Below, one piece after another: positions 1 through 6,814 of a stretch of 10,793 nucleotides of DNA (its first letter is position 1; every line of letters starts with the position of its first letter). A program made the translations under genes and the position numbers. A model generated the notes under the pieces. It searched no databases. It worked only from the letters and a program-made list of their open reading frames with translations, and was not told the origin of the DNA. The DNA comes from Nitrospinaceae bacterium (lineage in GTDB: Bacteria > Nitrospinota > Nitrospinia > Nitrospinales > Nitrospinaceae): positions 1 through 10,793 of the forward strand of contig JAJDAX010000240.1 of assembly GCA_029261615.1 (NCBI GenBank). Direction: 5' to 3'.

Positions 1-620
1 CCGTCCCTTTTGTAAATGGGGTGAGATCCCGTTTTGATTTTCAAATACAGATCGCCCTTGGGGCCGCCATTCGGGCTGGGTTGTCCCTTCCCAGCGAGTC
101 GGAGGTTACTCCCGGTTTTAACACCGGGTGGGATTTTTACCTGAATATCTTGGAGCCCCCCGGGTAGCCGCATGGATAGGTTTTTCTCTACACCCAGAGC
201 AGCTTCTTCAAAGGAAATTTCCAGCCTGCTCTGGATATCCTGCCCTTTTGTGGGTCCGTGACTTTGTCCTCCAAAGCCGTGTCCGCGGAAAAAATCTTCT
301 ATTCCGCCTCCTCCACCTCCACCAAAGCCTCCCATGCCAAATCCACGCATGATTTCTTCAGGATCAAATCCGCGGAAAATATCCTCCTGGGAATAGCGCT
401 TGCGGAATCCGTCCTCACCGAACTGGTCGTATTGTTTCCGTTTATCTTTATCGCTGAGTACAGCGTAAGCCTCGCTGATTTTTTTAAATTGCTCCTCGGC
501 CTGTGGATTATTTTCGTTGTGGTCTGGGTGGAATTCCTTGGCTTTCTTCCGATAAGCTTTTTTGATCTCATCATCAGATGAGGTTTTGGGAATGCCCAGA
601 GTCTTGTAGTAATCGGTCAT
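1..620 (-). CDS. DnaJ-family co-chaperone without zinc finger (CbpA-like), 3' end beyond window
   Basis: Type II (class B) J-domain co-chaperone that would stimulate the ATPase of DnaK and deliver unfolded clients in the cytoplasm. The visible 206 residues start with MTDYYKTLGI and carry a full J domain (about 1-68) with the HPD motif at 31-33 and the end motif KRKQYDQFG. A Gly/Phe-rich linker follows (about 94-122, including seven consecutive Gly), then the first part of the C-terminal substrate-binding domain (GQDIQSRLEISFEEAALG, then RLPGGLQDIQVKIPPGV). The four CxxCxGxG repeats of classical DnaJ would lie after the linker and are absent, so this is closer to CbpA/DjlA-type paralogues than to canonical DnaJ. 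The frame is open to base 1, so roughly the last 90-110 residues are missing. ATG at 620 has a GAGGT Shine-Dalgarno (633-629) eight bases upstream. The gene is divergent from the lipoprotein operon. Confidence 0.93.
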   Translation of the reverse strand, partial: MTDYYKTLGIPKTSSDDEIKKAYRKKAKEFHPDHNENNPQAEEQFKKISEAYAVLSDKDKRKQYDQFGEDGFRKRYSQEDIFRGFDPEEIMRGFGMGGFGGGGGGGIEDFFRGHGFGGQSHGPTKGQDIQSRLEISFEEAALGVEKNLSMRLPGGLQDIQVKIPPGVKTGSNLRLAGKGQPSPNGGPKGDLYLKIKTGSHPIYKRD

Positions 621-639
621 TTTACGAGACCTCAAATCA

Positions 640-668
640 TTTATAAAACTGCATTGGCTTTACTTCAG
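640..668 (-). promoter_or_regulatory. possible promoter for the J-domain gene
   Basis: On the minus strand a TATAAA -10 candidate lies at 645-640. With a 17-base spacer the -35 slot is CTGAAG (668-663), a poor match to TTGACA. The start point would fall almost on the Shine-Dalgarno, so the leader would be very short. I see no CIRCE inverted repeat and no good sigma32 match. Treat it as a weak candidate. Confidence 0.25.
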
Positions 669-737
669 GCCAATTCAGAGGGGTGAAAACTGGATCGTCT
701 GAGCTGGGATGCGTAAAGGGATAATGCCCATAAATTT

Positions 738-766
738 TTGAAAAATAGACGTTTATGGACTAAACT
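738..766 (+). promoter_or_regulatory. sigma70-type promoter of the lipoprotein operon
   Basis: TTGAAA (738-743; 5 of 6 to TTGACA) and TAAACT (761-766; 4 of 6 to TATAAT) are separated by exactly 17 bases. The expected start point is near 772-774, giving about a 22-base leader to the ATG at 795. This is the only convincing promoter pattern on the plus strand in the intergenic region, and it helps choose the start of the lipoprotein gene. The -35 box sits inside an AT-rich palindrome, described among the findings. Confidence 0.6.
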
Positions 767-782
767 ATGAGGCGAATTGAGT

Positions 783-788
783 AAAGGA
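783..788 (+). promoter_or_regulatory. Shine-Dalgarno for the lipoprotein ATG start
   Basis: AAAGGA six bases before ATG 795. A competing in-frame TTG at 777 has only GAGG upstream and would sit about four bases from the predicted transcription start, so ATG 795 is preferred. Confidence 0.55.
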
Positions 789-794
789 CCCGAT

Positions 795-1676
795 ATGCGA
801 TCAATCCGGCCCGGATGGGCATTAACCTCTATCATTCTATTAATATGCCTGACCGGGTGTGTCAAGTCCTGGCAGGATGATTATGACGATGTGGGGCTTT
901 CTGGCGAAGGTGATGAGACCGCTTTTATTGTTCCTGAAAGCATCGACCCAGAGGAAATGTATCAATGGGAACCTCCTTCAGAGAATGAGTTAGAGGCCAG
1001 GAGACTCAGGCAGAGGGAACTTGATTCGCTTGCGGCTGAAATCGAGAAACTGGTGTTCGGGTTCAATGAACTAGAATTAGCCGCGAGAAATCTCGATGGC
1101 GGGCGGGCAGCCTGGGACCAAAAACTGGCTGAACTTGACCGCAATATGATGGCCCGTATTGCCGAGCTTGAAAAATTGAACAAAACTTCCGGAGAAAAAG
1201 TGACCGGTCTGAAAGGATCGGTCAGCAAACTCCAGAATGAATTGCAGGCCATCATTCGGGCACGGGACTCGAAGAAATTTAACGAAGGCAAGTATCGCAC
1301 GGCATTTACCCTATTCCGCGATAAAAAATATCTCGACGCGGCTGCTCAGTTTCTTAGAGTTTTAAAATCGCGTTATCCGGCCCACCTTCGCGATAATATC
1401 CTGTTTGGCACCGGGGCTTCTTTTTATAAACTTCGAAAATGGAAGCAGGCGGCGAAATCTTTGGAGACTCTGGTCAAAGAGGTGACCAAGGGGGATAAAT
1501 GGCAGGAAGCCAGTCTCTTGCTTGCATTGACACATTATCGCGATGATCAGAGAAGCCGGGCGCTTTATATTCTGCACAAGGCAATGGAGCGCAATCCCCC
1601 GCCACGCATTCGTCATTTAATGGAACGACTCGAAAAACGCATTCAGGAGGATCCGACAGTTGGCATTAATAAATAA
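795..1676 (+). CDS. outer-membrane lipoprotein with coiled coil and TPR repeats (YbgF/CpoB-like)
   Basis: Secreted lipoprotein, 293 residues from the ATG chosen here. A basic N-terminus (R2, R5) and hydrophobic stretch end in the lipobox L19-T20-G21-C22; C22 would be lipidated. Position +2 is Val, not Asp, which favours sorting to the outer membrane. An acidic segment (about 28-62) precedes a long charged helical region with coiled-coil character (about 63-155), then TPR-like helices (about 165-280; FRDKKYLDAAAQFLRVLKSR and YKLRKWKQAAKSLETLV are typical). This domain order matches YbgF/CpoB, the Tol-Pal-associated coordinator of envelope constriction and peptidoglycan synthesis, but no tol or pal gene is in view, so the assignment rests on architecture. 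It heads an operon with the redoxin gene, which starts inside its 3' end. A TTG at 777 would add six residues. Confidence 0.8.
   Translation: MRSIRPGWALTSIILLICLTGCVKSWQDDYDDVGLSGEGDETAFIVPESIDPEEMYQWEPPSENELEARRLRQRELDSLAAEIEKLVFGFNELELAARNLDGGRAAWDQKLAELDRNMMARIAELEKLNKTSGEKVTGLKGSVSKLQNELQAIIRARDSKKFNEGKYRTAFTLFRDKKYLDAAAQFLRVLKSRYPAHLRDNILFGTGASFYKLRKWKQAAKSLETLVKEVTKGDKWQEASLLLALTHYRDDQRSRALYILHKAMERNPPPRIRHLMERLEKRIQEDPTVGINK
1645..1650 (+). promoter_or_regulatory. strong Shine-Dalgarno deciding the TTG start of the redoxin gene
   Basis: A perfect AGGAGG lies inside the 3' end of the lipoprotein gene, nine bases before TTG 1660. It makes the non-ATG start convincing and indicates independent, coupled initiation within the overlap. 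Confidence 0.75.
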
Positions 1677-2316
1677 CCCCGCACCCCCGCTGGATATAAA
1701 AGAATGGGTTCAGGGGAATCCAGGTACGATCGAGGAAAATCGGGGCAAGGTGATTTTAATCGAAGCATTCCAGGTGAATTGCCCCGGTTGCTTTGTGGGT
1801 GGACTTCCTGAGGCTATCGATATTTATCTTAAGAATAAGGAGGAACCGCTTGAGGTGTGGGGCCTCGCCACTGCATTTGAAGACTATCGTTTGAACAGTA
1901 TTGATAATCTCCGCATGTTGCTTGAGACAGGAGAAGTGGTTGGTGAAACCCATCGACACTTGTCGGAGCTCGATATGCTGAGTATGGATCGCCTTCAATA
2001 CTTTATTCCGTTTCCAGTAGCCTGGGATCACATCACCCCGTGTCATGGGGAAGTGCCTGAGGAGGCGATTCAGCAGGTGATCTTGCGGGATTTTCCACAA
2101 TACGACAGCATGCCGGAAGTGAACCAGACCTGGATCAGGGAACAGGTAACGGCTTATCTCAATAAAAAGGAATTCAACGCGGCGACATTTGAAACTTATC
2201 AAATGAAAGGCACGCCGTCAGCCATATTGATAGATAAAAAAGGAGTCGTGCGGCATAACCTGTTCGGCTCCGGGCAAGGGCTTGAAGCTCATGTCCAATC
2301 ACTTTTAGACGAGTAA
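1660..2316 (+). CDS. thioredoxin-fold (TlpA/redoxin-like) protein with CPGC motif
   Basis: Predicted thiol-disulfide oxidoreductase of 218 residues. Residues 24-44 form the first strand and helix start of a TlpA-type fold, ending in the redox pair C41-P-G-C44 (VNCPGCF). The cis-proline loop is K183-G-T-P186 followed by SAILIDKKG, as in TlpA/ResA-type proteins. About 100 residues are inserted between them (about 75-175), with a third cysteine at C128. There is no signal peptide or membrane helix, so it should be cytoplasmic, unlike most TlpA/ResA proteins that act outside the inner membrane. The TTG start is supported by AGGAGG nine bases upstream and overlaps the lipoprotein gene by 17 nt. 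The methyltransferase gene follows in the same frame after TAA and one codon. The substrate is unknown. Confidence 0.8.
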   Translation: MALINNPAPPLDIKEWVQGNPGTIEENRGKVILIEAFQVNCPGCFVGGLPEAIDIYLKNKEEPLEVWGLATAFEDYRLNSIDNLRMLLETGEVVGETHRHLSELDMLSMDRLQYFIPFPVAWDHITPCHGEVPEEAIQQVILRDFPQYDSMPEVNQTWIREQVTAYLNKKEFNAATFETYQMKGTPSAILIDKKGVVRHNLFGSGQGLEAHVQSLLDE

Positions 2317-2319
2317 CCC

Positions 2320-3303
2320 ATGATTCTCACTTACGAACAATTTGTGAACAAGATCGATCAGTTGGAAGAAGCACAGTTGTTGATCGCTGCACTTGAGCTG
2401 GATATTTTCACTCTTGTGGGAAAAAAGAAAGTCACTGCCAAAACCCTGGCCAGGACAGGAAAGTTTTCAGAAGAGGGAATTGAAGCTTTGCTTAATTGTC
2501 TCGTGACCTTGAAAGCTATGCACCTCAAGCATGGAAAATATTCCAACACCTCCGAAATGTTCAAACATTTTTGCAAAATCAGTCCGGATTATAAAAAGGG
2601 AACGGTGATGTTAAAGGGGGAGGATAACGAGGAGTATGGGCGACTGCTGGGGATTATTCGAAAGGGCCGGAAATTTTCGGGAAAGCATGAAAAAGATGAT
2701 TCGCAACGCCGGAGCTTGTTCACACATGCCATGCATGAAAGAAGTCAAACCCGGGCCACAAAGGTTGCTACCCACGTAGCCAAACAACCTGTCGGTCGAT
2801 TGCTTGATCTGGGTTCCGGCCCCGGTTCCTATACGGCTGAAATTTTAAAGAAGGATAAGAAAGCCAGGGGAACTTTGCTGGACCGCAAATCGGCACTGAA
2901 AGTGGCTCAGGATATATGGGGAAAAACTCCAGCCTGGAAACGGATAGAGAAACTGCCGGGTGATCTTTTTGATACAGATTTTGGAGAAGGATTTGACACA
3001 ATATTGTTTTCAAACATCCTGCATATATACAGTCCGGAAGAAAATACCCGACTGCTAAAGAAAATGTATCAGGCGTTAAATCCTGGCGGTCGTGTGGTTT
3101 TACTGGACTATTTCCTTAACGATACACGCACGGGCCCAAAAGAGGCGTCCATGTTTTCACTTACGATGCTGCTTTTTACCGAGACGGGGAAAACCTATAC
3201 CTGGAAAGAAACAGAGACCCTGTTGAAAAAATCAGGATTTAGCAAATTGAAAAGAATTCCGCTCGAAGATGACTCGGGTTTGCTGGTAGGGGTGAAAAAG
3301 TAG
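2320..3303 (+). CDS. SAM-dependent O-methyltransferase with N-terminal dimerisation/winged-helix domain
   Basis: 327-residue two-domain methyltransferase of the acetylserotonin/hydroxyneurosporene O-methyltransferase type. Residues about 10-85 form the helical winged-helix dimerisation domain (AALELDIFTLVG, then EEGIEALLNCLVTLKAM). The catalytic Rossmann domain follows: motif I LLDLGSGPGSYT (161-172), acidic residue after strand 2 (LLDR, D188), GDLF (214-217), SNILHIYSPE (231-240, with H235 where the family often has the catalytic base), and NPGGRVVLLDYF (254-265). The family methylates hydroxyls of small aromatics, polyketides and carotenoids; the acceptor here cannot be read from sequence. 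It begins three bases after the redoxin stop with no strong Shine-Dalgarno, so translation probably depends on re-initiation. It ends 10 nt from the convergent Maf gene. Confidence 0.85.
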   Translation: MILTYEQFVNKIDQLEEAQLLIAALELDIFTLVGKKKVTAKTLARTGKFSEEGIEALLNCLVTLKAMHLKHGKYSNTSEMFKHFCKISPDYKKGTVMLKGEDNEEYGRLLGIIRKGRKFSGKHEKDDSQRRSLFTHAMHERSQTRATKVATHVAKQPVGRLLDLGSGPGSYTAEILKKDKKARGTLLDRKSALKVAQDIWGKTPAWKRIEKLPGDLFDTDFGEGFDTILFSNILHIYSPEENTRLLKKMYQALNPGGRVVLLDYFLNDTRTGPKEASMFSLTMLLFTETGKTYTWKETETLLKKSGFSKLKRIPLEDDSGLLVGVKK

Positions 3304-3313
3304 GACAAATATT

Positions 3314-5242
3314 TTATTCAAGCAATTTTCCAAATTCGATTTGAAACCACTTGATTGTTGCTTCAATTTCAGAAAAAAGAACAAAATCCCGCTTCAATTT
3401 TCGATTTGTTTGCTCAACGTCATTCTTTAATAGTTCAATTTGATATGTTTCCCGGTTCCAGTCTAGAAACTCAGAGTATAAATATTCCTGAAGTAATTGC
3501 ACGCTGTCTTTATCTTGGATGATACTCGCTAAAATAGTTTCCGCTGCTGATATCTGCTCGGACAAGGCTTCCTCATTCAGAATATTTTCAGAAAAAAGCC
3601 CCTGTTGTATCGGTTTGTTTTTGTTCAACCAAATCTGAATTGTACTCAATAGCTTGTCTAGTTTGATTGTCTGATCAGTTATCTGCCTTGCCAGTTTCTG
3701 CTTAAAATCCAAATCAATATTTCCAGATGGAGCCCGGTTTTTAGTTGGAGTTGTTTTCTGAAGTTTGAGGATAGTTAATCCCGCGAGGATTTCTTTCAAA
3801 GTGGCGTTCTCGATGCCTGATAAATTAACCCCGCCTTCGGTGGCATTAACCAATCGGGTTCCGCTTTTTTTGATTTTCTCGAAGGGGAAACGGAATGATT
3901 CCAGCGCATTGGTGGTTGAAATGGTGTTTCCAAAAAAATCCTGGGACACTCTTGCGGCGCTTGCCGTGCCACCGCGCTGACGTTGATGCAATCTTCCTGA
4001 TGTTTGGTTGGTTCCAATGTTTTGAACCAGCGACTCTTTATGGAAAGCTCCTGAACAGTGAGAACGGTCGCTCTGGAAGGACAAATCCTGACCGACCAGA
4101 ATAATGGGAGTGCATCCCATATGTAGGGCGAGGTTCAAAGCGGTATGGGCAACCGAGGCGCTCTCGCCAAGCTCCCCTTTAGGCGTTGCCCCTGTGTTTA
4201 AAAATTTCCATAAATAAGGCTGGGCATCTATCACAAATCTTTTTCCGGGAAATTGGTCAGTAATATTTTCCGGAATAACAGGATTGAATACCAGACTGGT
4301 TTTGGATGAAGGATTTGCGTTTTCAAAAGCGGTAGAAGAAACAGGCTTTGGATCAATGGCGACGACAAAGTCGGGTTCGATACCTGCTTCCTGTAATGGT
4401 TTTAAGGCCGTAGAGACGGCGATAATCCGGCAACTATTCTGGATACCCCTTATCAATTGAATATTTTTATCGAGGGATGGTCCGGCTGCAACCACCAGGA
4501 CGGGCTCATTGTTTGCTATGCCTTCCAGATGGACTATCCCGGGGGAGTTTATCGATGACTTGAAATTTTGAAAACAATTTTGATAAAGGATACGGGACAA
4601 TGCACGGCGAGTGTTATGACTGACCTGGGTTTCCCGGAGGGAATCTCCCAATGTTTTTTCAAAGTCTGCGCAAAATTCAGAATTAAATTGAGTCAAGGGC
4701 TGAAAACGAACCGGGAGGAAACCGTTCAGGGCAAAGCTATCTTTCCAGTCCGAGAGAGTAATTGCCGGATCTCTGGCATCTTCTCCGATCAACCACCGAA
4801 TATTGGGTCGATGTAATAACTCGGTAAAGTGTTCGCATTGCATAGTGTATTTGAAAATTTCAGTTCGACCTTCTACAACCAGAATTTTCGAATGCCGGGG
4901 TGCTTTTTTGATGAGTTCGACAATGTGATATCCAAGACCCAATCCAAATACAATGAAATTTGATGATTTCTGGCAATCCAACGTATTTATAAATTGAGAA
5001 GCTTCTTGAGCCGGATTATATCGACTATGAAGTGAGAGGATTTTACCGTCTGGAAATTTGCAGGTCAGCGTGGGTATGCCTTGTCTGGTAGGCTCTAGGG
5101 AAAATGCCCCGGATTGTTGGAAATTTTCGAATTTTTCAGCCAATGCGGGGAAATATTCCTGTAGGTAATCCAAGTTTGACTTGTAGGTATCCATTGAATT
5201 GAGGGTAACAGGGCTCATCCTGTAATTAACGGAATATCCCAA
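3314..5242 (-). CDS. Maf-family DUF115 protein (MptE-like fold; probable flagellin/surface glycosyltransferase)
   Basis: Large cytoplasmic protein of the motility-associated-factor family, which includes enzymes that transfer nonulosonic acids to flagellin in Campylobacter and Aeromonas relatives. Recognisable landmarks are a Rossmann-like N-terminal part (IVFGLGLGYHIVELI about 97-111, then LVVEGRTEIFKY) and the central DUF115 core (NEPVLVVAAGPSLDKN, 245-260; AVSTALKPLQEAGIEPDFVVAIDP, about 275-298). GQDLSF (384-389) and NATEGG (466-471) follow. The last ~150 residues are helix-rich and unassigned. The start is uncertain: TTG 5242 gives 642 residues, but ATG 5218 and ATG 5194 are plausible and none has a clear Shine-Dalgarno. 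It lies 39 nt downstream of bioC, last in the minus-strand run. No flagellin or sugar-biosynthesis gene is visible, so the acceptor and donor sugar are unknown. Confidence 0.82.
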   Translation of the reverse strand: MGYSVNYRMSPVTLNSMDTYKSNLDYLQEYFPALAEKFENFQQSGAFSLEPTRQGIPTLTCKFPDGKILSLHSRYNPAQEASQFINTLDCQKSSNFIVFGLGLGYHIVELIKKAPRHSKILVVEGRTEIFKYTMQCEHFTELLHRPNIRWLIGEDARDPAITLSDWKDSFALNGFLPVRFQPLTQFNSEFCADFEKTLGDSLRETQVSHNTRRALSRILYQNCFQNFKSSINSPGIVHLEGIANNEPVLVVAAGPSLDKNIQLIRGIQNSCRIIAVSTALKPLQEAGIEPDFVVAIDPKPVSSTAFENANPSSKTSLVFNPVIPENITDQFPGKRFVIDAQPYLWKFLNTGATPKGELGESASVAHTALNLALHMGCTPIILVGQDLSFQSDRSHCSGAFHKESLVQNIGTNQTSGRLHQRQRGGTASAARVSQDFFGNTISTTNALESFRFPFEKIKKSGTRLVNATEGGVNLSGIENATLKEILAGLTILKLQKTTPTKNRAPSGNIDLDFKQKLARQITDQTIKLDKLLSTIQIWLNKNKPIQQGLFSENILNEEALSEQISAAETILASIIQDKDSVQLLQEYLYSEFLDWNRETYQIELLKNDVEQTNRKLKRDFVLFSEIEATIKWFQIEFGKLLE

Positions 5243-5281
5243 GAAAGACTTTAAGTTATGCGAAGAAATGAAGGCGTTGGA

Positions 5282-6046
5282 TCAATGCCTGATGGCTGAA
5301 AAATAAAGAAGTTCCCATTGAGTGTAGACCCCTTGGGCGGTTTGAAATTCGGTGTCGTAATCGCGAATTAATTTTTTTAATTCGGAGGGTTTTAGCATTC
5401 GGACTGGAGCCGCTCCAATTTGCTGGAGGTTTTTTAAAAGTTCCCGGGTGTTTTTGAAAAATACGTGGCGTTCTTCTATTTCCCGACGTTGTATTTTATA
5501 TCCTGCTTTTTTAAGCGACTGTTCCCACCGCTCCGCTGACAACAAAAAATTGGGGCTTTCCAGGGAACCCAGGTTGCGAAATTCCTGAAGAGTTTTTGTG
5601 CCAAAGGTGCTGAAGAGAACTATGCCGTCTTTTTCAAGGAATTTGGTGAAAGTCTCAAGGGTATCCCGTGGGGTTTGAAACCATTGGAACACTGCATTGC
5701 CTGTAATCATCTTAACCTTTGGAAACTCCAGTTTCTCGGCATTGCCCAGCAGTAATTGGCTTTTTTTGGGCAGGGTTAACTGGTTTTCAATCGATTTCAA
5801 CATGCCGGGGGCAAGGTCATTCAGATAAAGGTGGTTTGCCTGTTTACTGAGTAGATGTTTGGTGAATAGTCCGGTACCACATCCAATTTCAAGTATTGGC
5901 TGTGGTAAAGGTGAGGGCAACATGGAAGCAAGTCTTTCCGCCATACTGCGCTGCAACTGAGCGTGGCGGTCATAGGTATGAGCGTGCTTGGAAAAACTTT
6001 CAATCAGTTTTTCTTCGTATTCCTGGTTAGAAGGAGGTGGATGCAT
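5282..6046 (-). CDS. bioC: BioC, malonyl-ACP O-methyltransferase
   Basis: Transfers a methyl from SAM to the free carboxyl of malonyl-ACP (or -CoA), letting fatty acid synthase build pimeloyl-ACP methyl ester for biotin. At 254 residues it matches the family length. Diagnostic features in order: SFSKHAHTYDRHAQLQ (17-32), the BioC N-terminal signature; SAM motif I EIGCGTGLF (53-61); NAVFQWF (117-123); FSTFGTKTLQEFR (145-157), a BioC hallmark; and LLKNLQQIGA (203-212) near the C-terminus, typical of BioC and unlike generic methyltransferases. ATG 6046 lies 8 nt after the stop of the upstream methyltransferase; no strong Shine-Dalgarno is visible. The bioF and BioH-like genes upstream in the same run support the assignment. 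Confidence 0.93.
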   Translation of the reverse strand: MHPPPSNQEYEEKLIESFSKHAHTYDRHAQLQRSMAERLASMLPSPLPQPILEIGCGTGLFTKHLLSKQANHLYLNDLAPGMLKSIENQLTLPKKSQLLLGNAEKLEFPKVKMITGNAVFQWFQTPRDTLETFTKFLEKDGIVLFSTFGTKTLQEFRNLGSLESPNFLLSAERWEQSLKKAGYKIQRREIEERHVFFKNTRELLKNLQQIGAAPVRMLKPSELKKLIRDYDTEFQTAQGVYTQWELLYFSAIRH

Positions 6047-6054
6047 AATAAAGG

Positions 6055-6777
6055 TCAGCGGGGCTTGGTTCCGGAAATCATGAAGACGCGCGTATAGATG
6101 CCGCTGGAGACCGCTCCTTCAATAATATTTAATAATCTGCAAACCAGAGTCATACCTTCCCAAATGAGTTTCCGTGTTGATGAAATGAGGTCGACAGGAG
6201 GCGGTCCACATGGTCGCGATTTAATATTTTCAAATCCTGCATGGCGTAACAGTTTTTCAAGAAGGTGGGGAGTGTAACAAACTTCATGGGTGAGGTCGCC
6301 ATGAAAAACGGAACCTACCCATGGACTTTCCCCGTTAGGCGTCTGCAAAATGATCCGTCCTCCCGGTTCAATGCGTTGAATAGCAGATTCCAGATACTCC
6401 AATGCTTCGTCTTTGGTCAGGTGTTCAATAAAATCCAGAGCGATAATGGTTTGATAGTTGTTACGGTCATTTTTTAAAAATTCCAGTGCATTGGCTTGAG
6501 TTGTTTCAAATCCCTGTTGTTTTGATAATTCGATTTGTTGGGGACTGTTGTCGATTCCCTGAATTTGTGAATAGCCTTTATTCCTTAGTAAACTCAGGAA
6601 ATTTCCGGAGCCACAAGCCACTTCCAGAATTGATTGTTCTTTTTTATTTGGAAGCCAGTTTCTAAGGTAATAAGAGTAAACCTTTATATATCTGTCGATT
6701 TCTTCTGGAGATGGAGGGGAGGATTGGTTTTGTTGATTTTCACTGTACTTTATATTCCAGATGTCGCGATAATTCAT
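6055..6777 (-). CDS. class I SAM-dependent methyltransferase (Methyltransf_23-like)
   Basis: 240-residue soluble methyltransferase. Visible motifs: motif I LEVACGSGNFL (51-61), acidic GIDNSP (74-79, D76 probably holding the SAM ribose), LDFIEHLTKDEALEYL (114-129), EPGGRIILQTPN (137-148), and a C-terminal stretch GDLTHEVCYTPHLLEKLLRHAGF. This pattern is common among methyltransferases acting on sugars, lipids or glycans. It is not a BioC copy: the FSTFG and IGA signatures are missing. It sits between the kinase fusion (34 nt upstream, across a possible attenuator) and bioC (8 nt downstream), so it is probably co-transcribed with bioC. The substrate is not recognisable; a role with the downstream Maf glycosyltransferase is as likely as one in biotin synthesis. 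Confidence 0.8.
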   Translation of the reverse strand: MNYRDIWNIKYSENQQNQSSPPSPEEIDRYIKVYSYYLRNWLPNKKEQSILEVACGSGNFLSLLRNKGYSQIQGIDNSPQQIELSKQQGFETTQANALEFLKNDRNNYQTIIALDFIEHLTKDEALEYLESAIQRIEPGGRIILQTPNGESPWVGSVFHGDLTHEVCYTPHLLEKLLRHAGFENIKSRPCGPPPVDLISSTRKLIWEGMTLVCRLLNIIEGAVSSGIYTRVFMISGTKPR

Positions 6778-6788
6778 AATTTAGAACC

Positions 6789-6814
6789 AAAAAATGATCC
6801 GCTTATAGCGGTCA
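6789..6814 (-). terminator. possible weak intrinsic terminator/attenuator after the kinase gene
   Basis: Minus-strand hairpin with arms GACCGC (6813-6808) and GCGG-A-TC (6802-6796, one bulged A), loop TATAA, followed by one A and a run of six T (6794-6789). The six-pair stem with a bulge is short for full termination. Its first bases overlap the kinase stop codon. It could reduce transcription into the methyltransferase, bioC and maf genes rather than end the transcript. Confidence 0.4.

Noticed and set aside
258..581. Plus-strand open frame of 107 codons
   Set aside because: Antisense to a clearly coding J-domain gene with intact motifs; no recognisable protein features of its own.
777..794. 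TTG 777 as the lipoprotein start
   Set aside because: It would lie about four bases from the predicted transcription start, while ATG 795 has AAAGGA at proper spacing and gives a normal lipoprotein signal peptide.
1756..2202. Minus-strand open frame of 148 codons
   Set aside because: Antisense shadow of the redoxin gene, which has CPGC, cis-Pro and a strong Shine-Dalgarno.
3304..3313. Bidirectional terminator between the converging operons
   Set aside because: The gap is 10 nt and I see no hairpin with a T run across 3290-3330.
5243..5281. Promoter for the Maf gene in the 39-nt gap after bioC
   Set aside because: Only a TTGATC/CATAAC pair with a 19-base spacer is visible; too weak to call.
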